DNA of 64,000 nt from Planctomycetota bacterium (GTDB lineage Bacteria; Planctomycetota; Phycisphaerae; UBA1845; UTPLA1): contig JADJRI010000004.1 of the NCBI GenBank assembly GCA_016712275.1, positions 1 through 64,000 on the forward strand. The letters are read 5' to 3'. Numbering within the stretch: position 1 is the stretch's first letter; each line of letters starts with the position of its first letter. The notes under the pieces were generated by a model. That model did no database searches. It was not told the origin of the DNA and worked only from the letters and a program-made list of their open reading frames with translations. The position numbers and the translations under genes were made by a program. This document shows, one piece after another, positions 1 through 8,217 of the stretch.

Positions 1-1480
1 CCACCAAGATTGTGTCGCCGTCAATCGCAACTGAATATCCAAATCTATCGTACGGAGCAATCCCGGGCGTGGTTAACGTGCTTTGTTGATTCCAGATGTT
101 TCCCGTTCGGACAAATACACGGGCTGAGCCAGCATTAAATGTGTCCGAGTGGTCATCACTTGGCACACCTACGACGGCTGTAGATCCGGAAATCGCAACT
201 GCGTACCCGAATTGGTCATCTGCTGCAATACTAGAGCCCACAAGGTTTGCTTGATAGATAATTGTGTCATTGAGAAAGACAAAAACACGAGCAGTTCCTG
301 AGTTAATTGAATCAGATCCGACAATGGCAGTGTCGCCTGAGATGGCTACAGAAAAACCGAAATCGTTATTGGCCGCAGGATTCGGCTTCACCAGCTTAAC
401 AAGCTCGTCATTCAATTCGCAGGGATCCATTATGTCATTAGAGTTGCAGTCAGTGCAAGTAGAATCTCCGAAAACGCAATCAGCGATTTGGCAGGCATCA
501 CCGACACCATTTGTATCACAATCCCATTGAGTAGGGTTATAAAGTAACGGGCAATTGTCACACGGGTCTGCCGCACCGTCCCCATCGCTGTCAGGCTCGC
601 AGGCGTCACCTATGCCGTTCAGGTCACAATCAGATTGATCATAGTTGGGGATCAACGGGCAATTGTCACAAACGTCGATTATAGAGTCGTCGTCGATGTC
701 GGAGGTACACGGGTCGTGGAGCCAATTGCCATCGCAGTCTTCGGGCTCTGAGAGATTCATGAGGCCGTTGAGTTCGCATTGAGTTAGAAGTCGATCGTAA
801 ATTCGCACTTCGTCGAGAATGCCAGCGAATTGACGCGCAAGAGGGCCAGTGGGACCATTCCAAAAGGCGCCGATGAGTAGAGGCCGCGCGTTGTTAGCGA
901 TAAAAGTAGATGTATCCGCAAAGTCGGTCACGAGCGTGCCATCGCGGTATCCGCGGATTCGAAGCTCAGGTTCGAGATTGACAGTGATTGCGACGTGATG
1001 CCACGAATTGTCGAGCACGCCACCGATACGAGGCTCGACGATTGACGTGTTTGTGCCAAGCGCAAATGAGATCGCCGCGTTATCAATCGCGTGGGCCTCG
1101 ACAGCCCAGCCGGTGAAGTCGACTGCTCCGTGCGATTTGTCGAGGATGGTGGCGATCCCTTCGCCGCTGCCGATTTGGCCAGGTGCTGCCTTGATGTAGA
1201 AAGAGATGGTAAAGCCGGTTGTGAAATTAAATAAGTCATTGTGCTCGAATTGAACATAGTCAATGGCGTCTCCAAAGAGCAGACCGGAGTAGTGTATGCC
1301 TGGCGTCCAGCCGGGAGACGTTGGCGAGCCAAGAAGCGTGCCATGAATGTTGTTCCCGGAAAGGTCGCCGGCCGTAAGGCCGCCGTTTTCGTTAAAACGC
1401 CAGCACGCGACGATGCCGTCCGCACGAACAGGAACTGCAAACAACAATGTCCCTACCAAAACTGGGATTCGCAACCACAT
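1..1480 (-). CDS. Secreted LamG / thrombospondin-3 / FG-GAP repeat protein (3' end outside window)
   Basis: Reading right to left from ATG at 1480, the protein begins with a clear signal peptide (MWLRIPVLVGTLLFAVPVRA) and is then open to the window edge, about 493 residues visible. A LamG/concanavalin-like fold occupies roughly residues 25-245, ending in the typical 'AGILDEVRIYDRLLTQ' strand. Then come Cys/Asp-rich thrombospondin type 3-like calcium repeats (for example CDNCPLIPNYDQSDCDLNG, residues ~265-345). From about residue 365 there are FG-GAP-type beta-propeller units with recurring 'FGYSVAIDGDTILVG' cores. This combination is usual for very large surface or extracellular proteins of planctomycetes; ligand binding or adhesion is likely but unproven. 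No strong ribosome binding site precedes the ATG. Shorter open frames on the other frames here are shadows. Confidence 0.85.
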   Translation of the reverse strand, partial: MWLRIPVLVGTLLFAVPVRADGIVACWRFNENGGLTAGDLSGNNIHGTLLGSPTSPGWTPGIHYSGLLFGDAIDYVQFEHNDLFNFTTGFTISFYIKAAPGQIGSGEGIATILDKSHGAVDFTGWAVEAHAIDNAAISFALGTNTSIVEPRIGGVLDNSWHHVAITVNLEPELRIRGYRDGTLVTDFADTSTFIANNARPLLIGAFWNGPTGPLARQFAGILDEVRIYDRLLTQCELNGLMNLSEPEDCDGNWLHDPCTSDIDDDSIIDVCDNCPLIPNYDQSDCDLNGIGDACEPDSDGDGAADPCDNCPLLYNPTQWDCDTNGVGDACQIADCVFGDSTCTDCNSNDIMDPCELNDELVKLVKPNPAANNDFGFSVAISGDTAIVGSDSINSGTARVFVFLNDTIIYQANLVGSSIAADDQFGYAVAISGSTAVVGVPSDDHSDTFNAGSARVFVRTGNIWNQQSTLTTPGIAPYDRFGYSVAIDGDTILV

Positions 1481-1634
1481 GATGTTAGTCACTTTCGGCC
1501 CTGTGATACTTGATTCAGTTCAAACGTGCAGGGAGTACTCGATCATGAAATAACCGCAATTCGGCGGCGCGTTGGCCAAGCGTCTAGCATAACAGAACTT
1601 GGAGTACCGAATCAAGCTCTGCACTAAATCCCCT

Positions 1635-2074
1635 TCACTCCCACCCCTTCAAAATCTTCGCCGTCTCCTCAAAATGCGAAGTCTCATCCTCGATCATCGT
1701 CTCCAGATGCGTTGCCAGCCCCTTGTCACCATATGCGGCCGCCTGCTCGGCGCGCGTCTTGTAGCCGAGGAGGGCGTTTTCCTCGGCCTTCAGAACCGCC
1801 TCGAGCAACTCGCGCGGCCGCTTGGCCTGCGGCACCGGGCTGGGCGTGACCGTCGGGGTTCCGCCGAGACTGGCGATTTTGTCGGCCAGAAACTGGGCAT
1901 GACCCAGCTCCTCGGGAATCTCCGTCTGGAAAAAGGTGCGGTGCCGGCCGATGCGGGCCTGCCATTCGCGGCATAGGTCGTGTACATGATGACGGCCTGA
2001 TACTCGTTGGCCAGATCGGCATTGAGGGCGTCGATGAGTTTGGTTTGTCGATTGTCATGAATGACCCCTTTCAA
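1635..2074 (-). pseudogene. Ferritin-like (bacterioferritin/Dps-type) protein, frame broken
   Basis: Two frames together give one ferritin-like four-helix protein of about 145 residues. The first, from 2074, contains ALNADLANEYQAVIMYTTYAA, a classic first ferritin-like helix with a metal-ligand Glu. The second resumes with FFQTEIPEELGHAQFLADKI and runs through LLEAVLKAEENALLGYKTRAE to the stop at 1635, keeping later ligand-type residues (E, H in EELGH; DETSHFEETAK). The switch is a single base near 1966-1969. A second one-base problem probably sits near the start, since the ATG at 2058 has a good AGGGG Shine-Dalgarno but lies in a different frame from the first helix. Expected role is iron storage or di-iron chemistry. 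It is either a sequencing artefact or a recently broken gene. Confidence 0.7.
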
Positions 2075-2319
2075 TGGGGATTATAAGGTTGGCAAAAGCG
2101 CGGGACCATGTGGCATGGTTGCGAAAGCGGCAAGTCCCCGCAAAACTGTTCTTGGCGACTCGGCGTTGACTTACCGATTCGAAATCGGAACCGCGTGACT
2201 TGCAACCGGCGTTTGCAACTTCCGTTCGCACAGGCACATCCAGAGCAGTGTTGCTTTTCCTGTAGCGATTTACGAGATGGGATGTTCGAGCGTTTGCCGT
2301 CCGGCACGGGGGCCGGACG

Positions 2320-2967
2320 CTACGAGATGTCTAAAACTGCTCTAGACAAATGCCGGGCGTGGCCTCTGCCGCGTTCAGTAGCGCGCGGCCTCACCCGCAC
2401 CGGCGAGCGGGCGTGCATTCGCGGGTTTCTCCACTCGTGTGCGGCCCGCGGCTCCTTCTTTCCCGGCTCGGCGGGCGATGCGGCTGCTCGGCCAGCCAGC
2501 TTCGTTTCTTTGTGATGGCAGGCCGTGCAGAGGGTGCGGAGGTTGGCCAGCACCTCGTCGATCATCATGTCGGGGCGAATGCCGCCGCCTTCGCAGACCG
2601 GCACGATGTGGTCGACCTGCCAGAGCCACCGGCCGAGGGAGTTCACGAGCGGCTGGATGAACCGGCTGGTTCGCCGCGAGGGAAAGGTCGAGCAGGGTCT
2701 TTTGCGAAGGCCCTCCCAATGCATGGCCCAGCCGACGATCCGCGCCAGCCGTTTCATGTTCCAGCCGCACATCGCGCAGATGCCGCGATCGCGCCGGTCG
2801 ACCCGGCGGACCTGCTCGCCGGTGAAGCACAGCATTCGCATTCGCAAAACGCACGCCTTGCCGCAAAAGGTGCGTCGGCCTTTGGGCACGGGACTTTGGC
2901 AGACACGGCAGCGACCTTTGGTGTGTGTGGGAAAGTCGGCGGCGGTGAGATGGCGGGCGGTGCTCAC
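2320..2967 (-). CDS. HNH endonuclease family protein with zinc-binding Cys pairs
   Basis: A 215-residue protein starting at GTG 2967. An N-terminal Cys cluster (C20, C23, C35, C39) looks like a treble-clef or zinc ribbon, and a second pair C64/C67 follows. The HNH nuclease core is seen as WQVDHIVPVCEGGG (H120), then N142 in LANLRTLCTACHHKE and a CxxCHH closing element (C147, C150, H151/H152). Such compact HNH proteins occur as stand-alone genes in many bacteria, with DNA substrates usually unknown. The C-terminal 55 residues are Arg/Pro-rich and not part of the fold. It stands alone with about 175 bases between it and the amidase gene. No restriction methylase or phage gene is adjacent, so a specific role cannot be assigned. 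Confidence 0.8.
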   Translation of the reverse strand: MSTARHLTAADFPTHTKGRCRVCQSPVPKGRRTFCGKACVLRMRMLCFTGEQVRRVDRRDRGICAMCGWNMKRLARIVGWAMHWEGLRKRPCSTFPSRRTSRFIQPLVNSLGRWLWQVDHIVPVCEGGGIRPDMMIDEVLANLRTLCTACHHKETKLAGRAAASPAEPGKKEPRAAHEWRNPRMHARSPVRVRPRATERGRGHARHLSRAVLDIS

Positions 2968-3144
2968 AGGATTGTTATCGACGTATCACCGGCTTTGAAT
3001 CGGATTTCCGCTTGTAGCCGGGGCGGCCAAGTCATTGTTGCAGCGCTGCATGCCTTGGTTGGGCGGCACGCAAGCAAAGTGCCGGACGCGACTCAAGACA
3101 CACGCCTCACCCCGGCCCTCTCCCTCAATTGGAGACGGAGCACG

Positions 3145-4014
3145 TCACAGGCGGACAATTTCGTTATAGCTTTCCGGTCGTCGGTCGCGGAAGAACTGCC
3201 AGGTGTTTCGCACCTCGCGGATCATGTCGAGATTCAGGTCGGCGACGACGACGTCGTCCGCATCGCGCTTGCCCTGGGCGATGATCTGGCCGCGGGGGTC
3301 GCAGAAGTAGCTTTGGCCGTAGAATTCGCCGATGCGCCAGGGTTCTTCGAAACCGGGGCGGTTGATTGCGCCGACGAAGTATTGATTCGCCACGGCATGG
3401 GCCGGCTGCTCCAGCTTCCAGAGATATTCGCTGAGTCCGGCGACGGTGGCGCTGGGGTTGAAGACGATCTCGGCGCCGTTGAGGCCGAGGCACCGCGCGC
3501 CATCGGGAAAGTGGCGGTCGTAGCAGATGTAGACGCCGACCTTGCCGATGGCCGTATCGAAGACGGGGTAGCCGAGGTTGCCGGGGCGGAAGAAGAATTT
3601 TTCCCAGAAGCCGGGTGCAACATGCGGAATGTGCATCTTCCGATATTTGCCGAGGTACTGGCCATCGGCATTGATGACGGCGGCGGAGTTGTAATAGACG
3701 CCGGGCATGTCTTCCTCGTACATCGGCACGACGAGAACGATTTTGTGCTTGCGGGCGAGGTCGCACATGAGCTTGACGGTCGGGCCGTCGGGAATTTTCT
3801 CGACAAGGCTGTACCACTTCGTGTCTTGATCGCAGCAGAAGTAGGGGCCGTAGAAGAGTTCCTGCATGCAGACGGCCTGCGCGCCTTTGCCCGCAGCTTG
3901 TTCGATGAGAGCGACGTGCTTGTCGATCATGGACTTTTTGATTTTTTCGATGGGGGCGGTGCCGGGCTCGGAGAGCGTGGCCTGAATGAGTGCGGATCGA
4001 ACGATGCGGGGCAT
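3145..4014 (-). CDS. Nitrilase-superfamily amidohydrolase (beta-ureidopropionase / N-carbamoyl amidase type)
   Basis: A full-length 289-residue carbon-nitrogen hydrolase. The Glu-Lys-Cys catalytic triad is visible as E52 in MQELFYGPYF, K126 in KYRKMHIPH and C164 in VYICYDRHFP. The KYRKMHIPH and ICYDRHFPDGAR sequences resemble beta-ureidopropionases and N-carbamoylputrescine amidases, which release ammonia and CO2 from carbamoyl-amino compounds; the exact substrate cannot be told from sequence. It should be cytoplasmic, since no signal peptide is present. The ATG at 4014 has an AGGAG ribosome binding site six bases upstream, which fixes the start. It is monocistronic, divergent from the receiver-DUF3052 gene, and no other pyrimidine degradation or polyamine gene is nearby. 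Confidence 0.88.
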   Translation of the reverse strand: MPRIVRSALIQATLSEPGTAPIEKIKKSMIDKHVALIEQAAGKGAQAVCMQELFYGPYFCCDQDTKWYSLVEKIPDGPTVKLMCDLARKHKIVLVVPMYEEDMPGVYYNSAAVINADGQYLGKYRKMHIPHVAPGFWEKFFFRPGNLGYPVFDTAIGKVGVYICYDRHFPDGARCLGLNGAEIVFNPSATVAGLSEYLWKLEQPAHAVANQYFVGAINRPGFEEPWRIGEFYGQSYFCDPRGQIIAQGKRDADDVVVADLNLDMIREVRNTWQFFRDRRPESYNEIVRL

Positions 4015-4122
4015 GAGGGGCTCCTTTCAATGGTTGACGAGCATTATTGCGGAAGGAACGGCAAAATGCCAAAACGGGAGGCGTCCATGCCCTGTGCCGG
4101 ACGGAATCGCCGAGTTGGGGAG

Positions 4123-4209
4123 CATGGGCCTCCGGCCGGCGCGGAGGTTTGAGCGGCCAGTTGCGAGTTGCGAGTTTTGGGAGAGGCGGCCGGAGGCGGG
4201 AGGCCCATG
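4123..4209. repeat. Inverted repeat in the divergent intergenic region
   Basis: Perfect 11-base arms (CATGGGCCTCC at 4123-4133 and its complement at 4199-4209) are separated by 65 bases that include the tandem tract GAGTTGCGAGTTGCGAGTTTT around 4158-4178. Similar GAGTTTC/GAGTTGCG tracts recur at about 17000-17020 and 21185-21215. The function is unknown; it could be a dispersed repeat. Confidence 0.5.
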
Positions 4210-4275
4210 TTGCGGGAATTGCGTATGATGGTTCTTCGGGGTTGTGAACCAGAAGTTCCGGCTGGGAGGTCGGCC

Positions 4276-5063
4276 ATGTCGCGCGTGATGCTGTTGCATT
4301 GGAAGGAATCAGAAGCGATCGAGAAGGCGGCGGTGCTGGAGGCTGTGGGCTTCGAGGTCGATGCGTGCTGGAGCGTCGATGGCGGCGAGATGAAGCGGGC
4401 GCGCGAAGGACCGCCGGATGCGATTGTGATCGACCTCTCGCGGCTGCCCTCGCATGGCCGAGCGGTTGGCGTGGTGTTTCGTCAGGCCAAGGCGACGCGG
4501 CAGGTGCCGATTGTGTTTGTCGGCGGCGAGGCGGAGAAAGTGGCGCGGGTGAAGGAGGCTCTGCCGGACGCGGTGTACTGCTCGTGGCGTGCCGTATCAT
4601 CGGCACTAAAGAAAGCGATCAGTGCGGGGCGCGCGCGTTCAAGCCGTTCAAGTCGAATTCGGGCGGCTATTCGGGAACGCCGCTGCCGAAGAAGCTGGGC
4701 GTGGATGGGGACAAGAGCGTGCTGCTCGTCGGCGCGCCGGAAGGATTCGAGGCGAAGATCGGCGCGGCCGAGGGCGAGGGGCGCGTGCGGCGCGGCGGGC
4801 GCGAGAAGGCGGACGTGGTGATTCTGTTTGTCGCGTCGCGGGCGGAATATGCGAAGAAACTTCCGGCGGCGATGAAGGCGATGGCGGACGATCGCGGTGC
4901 CCTGTGGGTGGCATGGCCGAAGAAGGCGTCGGGGGTGAAGACTGACATCGACGAGAATTTCGTGCGGGATGTTGGGTTGGCGGCGGGGATTGTGGATTAC
5001 AAGGTGTGTGCGATTGATGAGATGTGGTCGGGGTTGAAGTTTGCGCGGCGGAAGAGAAAGTGA
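4276..5063 (+). CDS. Receiver-like domain fused to DUF3052 (one frameshift)
   Basis: The ATG at 4276 follows a GGAGG ribosome binding site. Residues 1-120 read MSRVMLLHWKESEAIEKAA and resemble a degenerate response-regulator receiver fold (AIVIDLSRLP in place of the phospho-acceptor strand, PIVFVGG for the fourth strand). After a one-base shift at about 4630 the frame continues with TPLPKKLGVDGDKSVLLVGA and ends in the DUF3052 signature ALWVAWPKKASGVKTDID and KVCAIDEMWSGLKF. No start codon with a ribosome site is available for DUF3052 alone, so I read this as one protein of about 262 residues. Both domains are of unknown function. The shift is probably a sequencing error within the run GCGGGGCGCGCGCG. 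Confidence 0.7.
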
Positions 5064-5067
5064 AATC

Positions 5068-5625
5068 TCAGCCTTTCTTCATTGGATGACTGATTTTGCG
5101 AAACGTCTTCATGCCGGGAATTAGGCACGAAGTTGATTGTTCGTACTCAAGGAACGCCTTTCCGAAACGGCGGACGAGGGCCGGGCGCTCGTTGATGCAG
5201 TGGTTCCAGCAGACAATGATCGCCCAGAGGGGAATATTGATGATGAGTGAGTGCCATGCGTTTGTCGCACCGGCCAGAGCCGCGTAGAGCAGCAGGTCGC
5301 CGAGGCCCATGGGGTTGCGTGTCCAGTAGTAGACGCCGTGGTTGAGGAGATGCTGCGTGGGGCGGGAGAGCACTTGTGTGCCGTCGAGATCGAATGGGTG
5401 GCCCTGGCCGCGGCGGACCATGGTGGTGATGCTGGCGACGATGAGATAGAGGCCGGGGAGGGCAAGTGCGGCGAGGGCGTTGCGTGCGGCCATCGGAATT
5501 TCGACGCGCGGGATAAGGGTCAGCCATTTCGCGTAGAAGTAGTCAGAAATGAGAATGAAAGTGGGGATGAGTATGTAGAAGATTCCGATCGAGCCAGACC
5601 ATCGGAGGGCTTCGCGGCGGTCCAT
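5068..5625 (-). CDS. Integral membrane methyltransferase-like protein (isoprenylcysteine carboxyl methyltransferase family)
   Basis: A membrane protein of about 185 residues with four or five hydrophobic segments. The C-terminal half has the family pattern: HGVYYWTRNPMGLGDLLLY, followed about 45 residues later by NHCINERPALVRRFGKAFLEYE and a final LIPGMK. In ICMT/PEMT-type enzymes these form the S-adenosylmethionine site, so a methyltransferase acting on a lipid or membrane substrate is likely; the substrate is unknown. I prefer the ATG at 5625. An ATG at 5727 in the same frame would add a hydrophobic stretch, but it would overlap the ribosome site and start of the divergent antitoxin gene. 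Confidence 0.7.
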   Translation of the reverse strand: MDRREALRWSGSIGIFYILIPTFILISDYFYAKWLTLIPRVEIPMAARNALAALALPGLYLIVASITTMVRRGQGHPFDLDGTQVLSRPTQHLLNHGVYYWTRNPMGLGDLLLYAALAGATNAWHSLIINIPLWAIIVCWNHCINERPALVRRFGKAFLEYEQSTSCLIPGMKTFRKISHPMKKG

Positions 5626-5691
5626 GGGATTTCGACTTTCTGCCCCAGCGAAACGTTTCAGCGGCAAAGCGACGTATGAACCATTGAATGA

Positions 5692-5697
5692 TATAAT
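5692..5697 (+). promoter_or_regulatory. Putative -10 box of the toxin-antitoxin / mmsA cassette
   Basis: A perfect TATAAT lies 28 bases upstream of the UPF0175 start at 5726, in an AT-rich island unlike its GC-rich surroundings. No convincing -35 box is found at standard spacing. It is the only good promoter-like element before the five overlapping genes that follow. Confidence 0.4.
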
Positions 5698-5725
5698 AAA
5701 CAAAGTCAGCCCAGAGGTGAATATC

Positions 5726-5977
5726 ATGAGCGATATCGCGTTTCAAGTTCCCGACGAAGCAATGACAGCTTTGAATCTCACGCCGGAGACTGTTGCGGCA
5801 GAATTGCGCATGGCCGCCGCCGTTAAGTTCTTTGAGATGGGTCGATTGTCTTCCGGCGCGGCGGCGGAATTGGCCGGGTTACCGCGGACTGTTTTTCTAT
5901 CGAAGCTCGCCGATTACGATGTGGATTCATTAAGATTAAACGACACAGAATTCCGTCAGGAGACGCGCCTTGCGTGA
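5726..5977 (+). CDS. UPF0175 family protein, probable antitoxin
   Basis: An 83-residue protein starting at ATG 5726 with an AGGTGA ribosome site. The middle (FEMGRLSSGAAAELAGLPRT) is the UPF0175 helix-turn-helix-like signature, followed by FLSKLADYDV. UPF0175 proteins are commonly encoded directly before PIN-like DUF3368 proteins and are predicted antitoxins that bind DNA and the toxin. Here the last eight bases overlap the next gene, as expected for such a pair. Autoregulation from the TATAAT element just upstream is plausible. Confidence 0.8.
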   Translation: MSDIAFQVPDEAMTALNLTPETVAAELRMAAAVKFFEMGRLSSGAAAELAGLPRTVFLSKLADYDVDSLRLNDTEFRQETRLA

Positions 5978-6455
5978 CCTGATTTGCGACACGTCGGTGT
6001 TGCAGTACCTCCATCAACTCAGGCTCCTTGAAATTCTACGGAAACTGGGCGGCCGTGTTTTGGTGCCGAGCGCGGTGAACGATGAGATTCAAGTCGGCCT
6101 TAGAAATCGAGTTGATCTTCCGAATTTGGCTGCGATCGGTTGGGTTGAGATTCGGAAATGCGTAATTGCGGCGCATCAAGTTGCTGCGCAGCTGGGGACA
6201 GGTGAAGCAGCCGTGTTATCACTCGCAAGCGAATGCCATGGTTCAATCGTAGTGTTGGATGATGCACCTGCTCGCCGTATGGCGGCGGCATTGGGGCTGC
6301 CATTTACTGGCACTTTGGGATTACTTATTGACGCGAAGAAAATTGGCGCCATTGCGAGCGTTCGCGAATGTGTGGATCAACTGCATCAACTTTGTTTTCG
6401 TCTTTCAAATAAAACGCGCACATTTGTGCTCGAAATCGCTGGAGAAGAATCATGA
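5970..6455 (+). CDS. PIN-like DUF3368 protein, probable ribonuclease toxin
   Basis: A 161-residue protein from TTG 5970, preceded by AGGAG, overlapping the antitoxin by eight bases. It starts with ICDTSVLQYLHQ, whose Asp is the first acidic residue of PIN nucleases; a second acidic group is E/D in VNDEIQ, and the C-terminal IVVLDDAPARRMAAALG and TGTLGLLIDAKKIG are typical of DUF3368. Such proteins are predicted metal-dependent RNases acting as VapC-like toxins. The stop codon overlaps the start of mmsA (ATGA at 6452), an unusual coupling of a toxin to a metabolic gene. Confidence 0.8.
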   Translation: MRDLICDTSVLQYLHQLRLLEILRKLGGRVLVPSAVNDEIQVGLRNRVDLPNLAAIGWVEIRKCVIAAHQVAAQLGTGEAAVLSLASECHGSIVVLDDAPARRMAAALGLPFTGTLGLLIDAKKIGAIASVRECVDQLHQLCFRLSNKTRTFVLEIAGEES

Positions 6456-7981
6456 CAATGGCGGTTGCCAAAGGCATTGAAACCGTACCTCTTTTTCTAA
6501 ACAACGAATTAACGCCTTCTGCCGCCACGCGGTTTGGGGCGGTGTTTAATCCTTCGACCGGGGAGCAGATCGCGCAGGTTCCTTTTTGCGAGCCGGACGA
6601 GATCGATCGTGTCATTCGCGCTGCACAGGATGCGTTTCCGAAATGGCGGGATACGCCGGTGGTGGAACGGGCGCGGGTGATGTTTCGGCTGGTGGCGCTG
6701 TTGGAAAAGAACGCGGATCAGATTGCGCGAATTGTGTCGCGCGAGCATGGCAAGACGTATTCGGAATCGGTCGCGAGCATTCGGCGAGGGATCGAGGTGG
6801 CGGAATTCGCGTGCGGCATTCCGACTTTGACAATGGGCGATACGGTTCACAACCTCGCGCAGGATGTGGACTGCGAGACGTACTGGCATCCGCTCGGCGT
6901 CGTCGCGGGGATCACGCCGTTTAATTTTCCGTTCATGGTGCCGCTGTGGATGGTGCCGATCGCGCTGACGTGTGGCAACACGTTTGTGCTGAAGCCGAGC
7001 GAGAAAGTGCCGCTGTCGGCCATGCGGCTTGGCGAATTGCTGGCCGAGGCGGGATTGCCGGCCGGCGTGTTCAATATCGTGCATGGCGACAAGGTGTGCG
7101 TTGACACGCTGCTGACACACCCGCTGATCAAGGCGGTGAGCTTCGTCGGCTCGACGCCGGTGGCGAAACATGTGTGGGACGTGGGCACCAAGCATGGCAA
7201 GCGCGTGCAGGCCAACGGCGGGGCGAAGAATCACATCATCGTGATGCCCGATGCGGACATGGATCGAACGGTCGGCGCGCTGCAGTCGAGTGCGTTCGGC
7301 TGCTCCGGCCAGCGGTGCATGGCCGGGAGCCACGCGGTGGCGGTCGGCAAGATCGGCGACACGCTGGTGAAGGCGCTGGCGGCCGGTGCGGATAAGATGA
7401 AGGTCGGTCCGACGGATCGCGACTGGGGCGCGGACATGGGTCCGGTGATCACGCGGGAGCATCTGAACGGCGTTCTGGCGAACATCGAAAAAGGGGCGAA
7501 GGAAGGGGCAAAACTGGCTCGGGATGGCCGGGGGCTGAAGGTGGCTGATGCGCCGAACGGGTTTTATATGGGGCCGACGATTTTGGATCATCTGACGCCG
7601 GAGATGCATGTTTCGAAGACAGAATTGTTTGGGCCTGTTCTTGGTGTCACTCGAGTGGCATCTCTGGACGAGGCGATCGAACTGACGAATAAGAATCCGT
7701 ATGGTAACGGGGCGGTGCTCTATACGCGCAGCGGCCATGCGGCGCGGGAGTTCAAGCATCGGGCGGGCGCGGGAATGATCGGCATCAATGTCGGCGTGCC
7801 GGCGCCGATGGCGATGTTTGCGTTTACCGGCCACGATGCCAGCTTCTTCGGCGATCTGCACATGCAGGGCAAAGAGGGGATCATGTTCTACACCCAGCAA
7901 AAGATGATTATGTCGCGCTGGCACGCGGAAGGAAGCGCGAGTAGCGGCGGGGCGGGGGAATTTGTGACGACGCGGGGTTGA
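6452..7981 (+). CDS. mmsA: CoA-acylating methylmalonate-semialdehyde dehydrogenase
   Basis: 509 residues, the usual length for MmsA/IolA. It converts (methyl)malonate semialdehyde plus CoA and NAD to propionyl- or acetyl-CoA, CO2 and NADH in valine, beta-alanine and inositol breakdown. Visible features: the family's cofactor loop GITPFNFPFMVPLWM (residues 153-167), the FVGSTPVAKHVW strand, and the catalytic cysteine C289 in AFGCSGQRCMAG. The C-terminal IGINVGVPAPMAMF and SFFGDLHMQGKEG are diagnostic of this subfamily within aldehyde dehydrogenases. It starts inside the stop codon of the PIN toxin gene and its own stop (TTGA) overlaps the next small ORF, so it is translationally linked to both. 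No other valine or inositol gene is adjacent. Confidence 0.93.
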   Translation: MTMAVAKGIETVPLFLNNELTPSAATRFGAVFNPSTGEQIAQVPFCEPDEIDRVIRAAQDAFPKWRDTPVVERARVMFRLVALLEKNADQIARIVSREHGKTYSESVASIRRGIEVAEFACGIPTLTMGDTVHNLAQDVDCETYWHPLGVVAGITPFNFPFMVPLWMVPIALTCGNTFVLKPSEKVPLSAMRLGELLAEAGLPAGVFNIVHGDKVCVDTLLTHPLIKAVSFVGSTPVAKHVWDVGTKHGKRVQANGGAKNHIIVMPDADMDRTVGALQSSAFGCSGQRCMAGSHAVAVGKIGDTLVKALAAGADKMKVGPTDRDWGADMGPVITREHLNGVLANIEKGAKEGAKLARDGRGLKVADAPNGFYMGPTILDHLTPEMHVSKTELFGPVLGVTRVASLDEAIELTNKNPYGNGAVLYTRSGHAAREFKHRAGAGMIGINVGVPAPMAMFAFTGHDASFFGDLHMQGKEGIMFYTQQKMIMSRWHAEGSASSGGAGEFVTTRG

Positions 7982-8217
7982 TTGGGCGGTTTGAAATAGT
8001 GGAAAGAACTGACGACACCGCGATTCCACCGGAATGGTTGGCTGAGTTCGAGGCTGCGGCGCGCCGACCGCTCGAACAGCGCATGAAGTACGCTTTCATC
8101 AAAACGTACAAGCCCGTTCTCGATGATGCAAGGTTTCGCGCGTTCGATACAATGGAAGACTACCGTCGCTGGTGCGAAGAAAATCTTCCTCCGTGGTTGG
8201 GCTATGGCCGCATTTGA
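7978..8217 (+). CDS. Small protein of unknown function, partner of the following nucleotidyltransferase
   Basis: 79 residues from TTG 7978, overlapping the mmsA stop by four bases. The sequence is acidic and rich in aromatic residues, with no signal peptide or membrane segment (for example EWLAEFEAAARRPLEQRMK). I recognise no domain. Its last 14 bases overlap the nucleotidyltransferase gene, an arrangement typical of the smaller component of nucleotidyltransferase-type toxin-antitoxin pairs; that role is inferred from position only. The weak start codon makes the exact N-terminus uncertain. Confidence 0.6.
   Translation: MIGRFEIVERTDDTAIPPEWLAEFEAAARRPLEQRMKYAFIKTYKPVLDDARFRAFDTMEDYRRWCEENLPPWLGYGRI

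Noticed and set aside
3100..3140. CTCACCCCGGCCCTCTCCCTC-like sequence upstream of the HNH gene as a dispersed repeat
   Set aside because: Only one copy is seen in this window, so a repeat cannot be supported from the sequence given.
2350..4152. 600-codon open frame on the plus strand
   Set aside because: It lies opposite the HNH nuclease and nitrilase genes, which have clear motifs. High third-position GC leaves the opposite strand open; the translation has no recognisable domain.
6509..8029. 506-codon frame antisense to mmsA
   Set aside because: His/Arg-rich translation typical of a GC-rich shadow frame; mmsA on the plus strand has full family homology.
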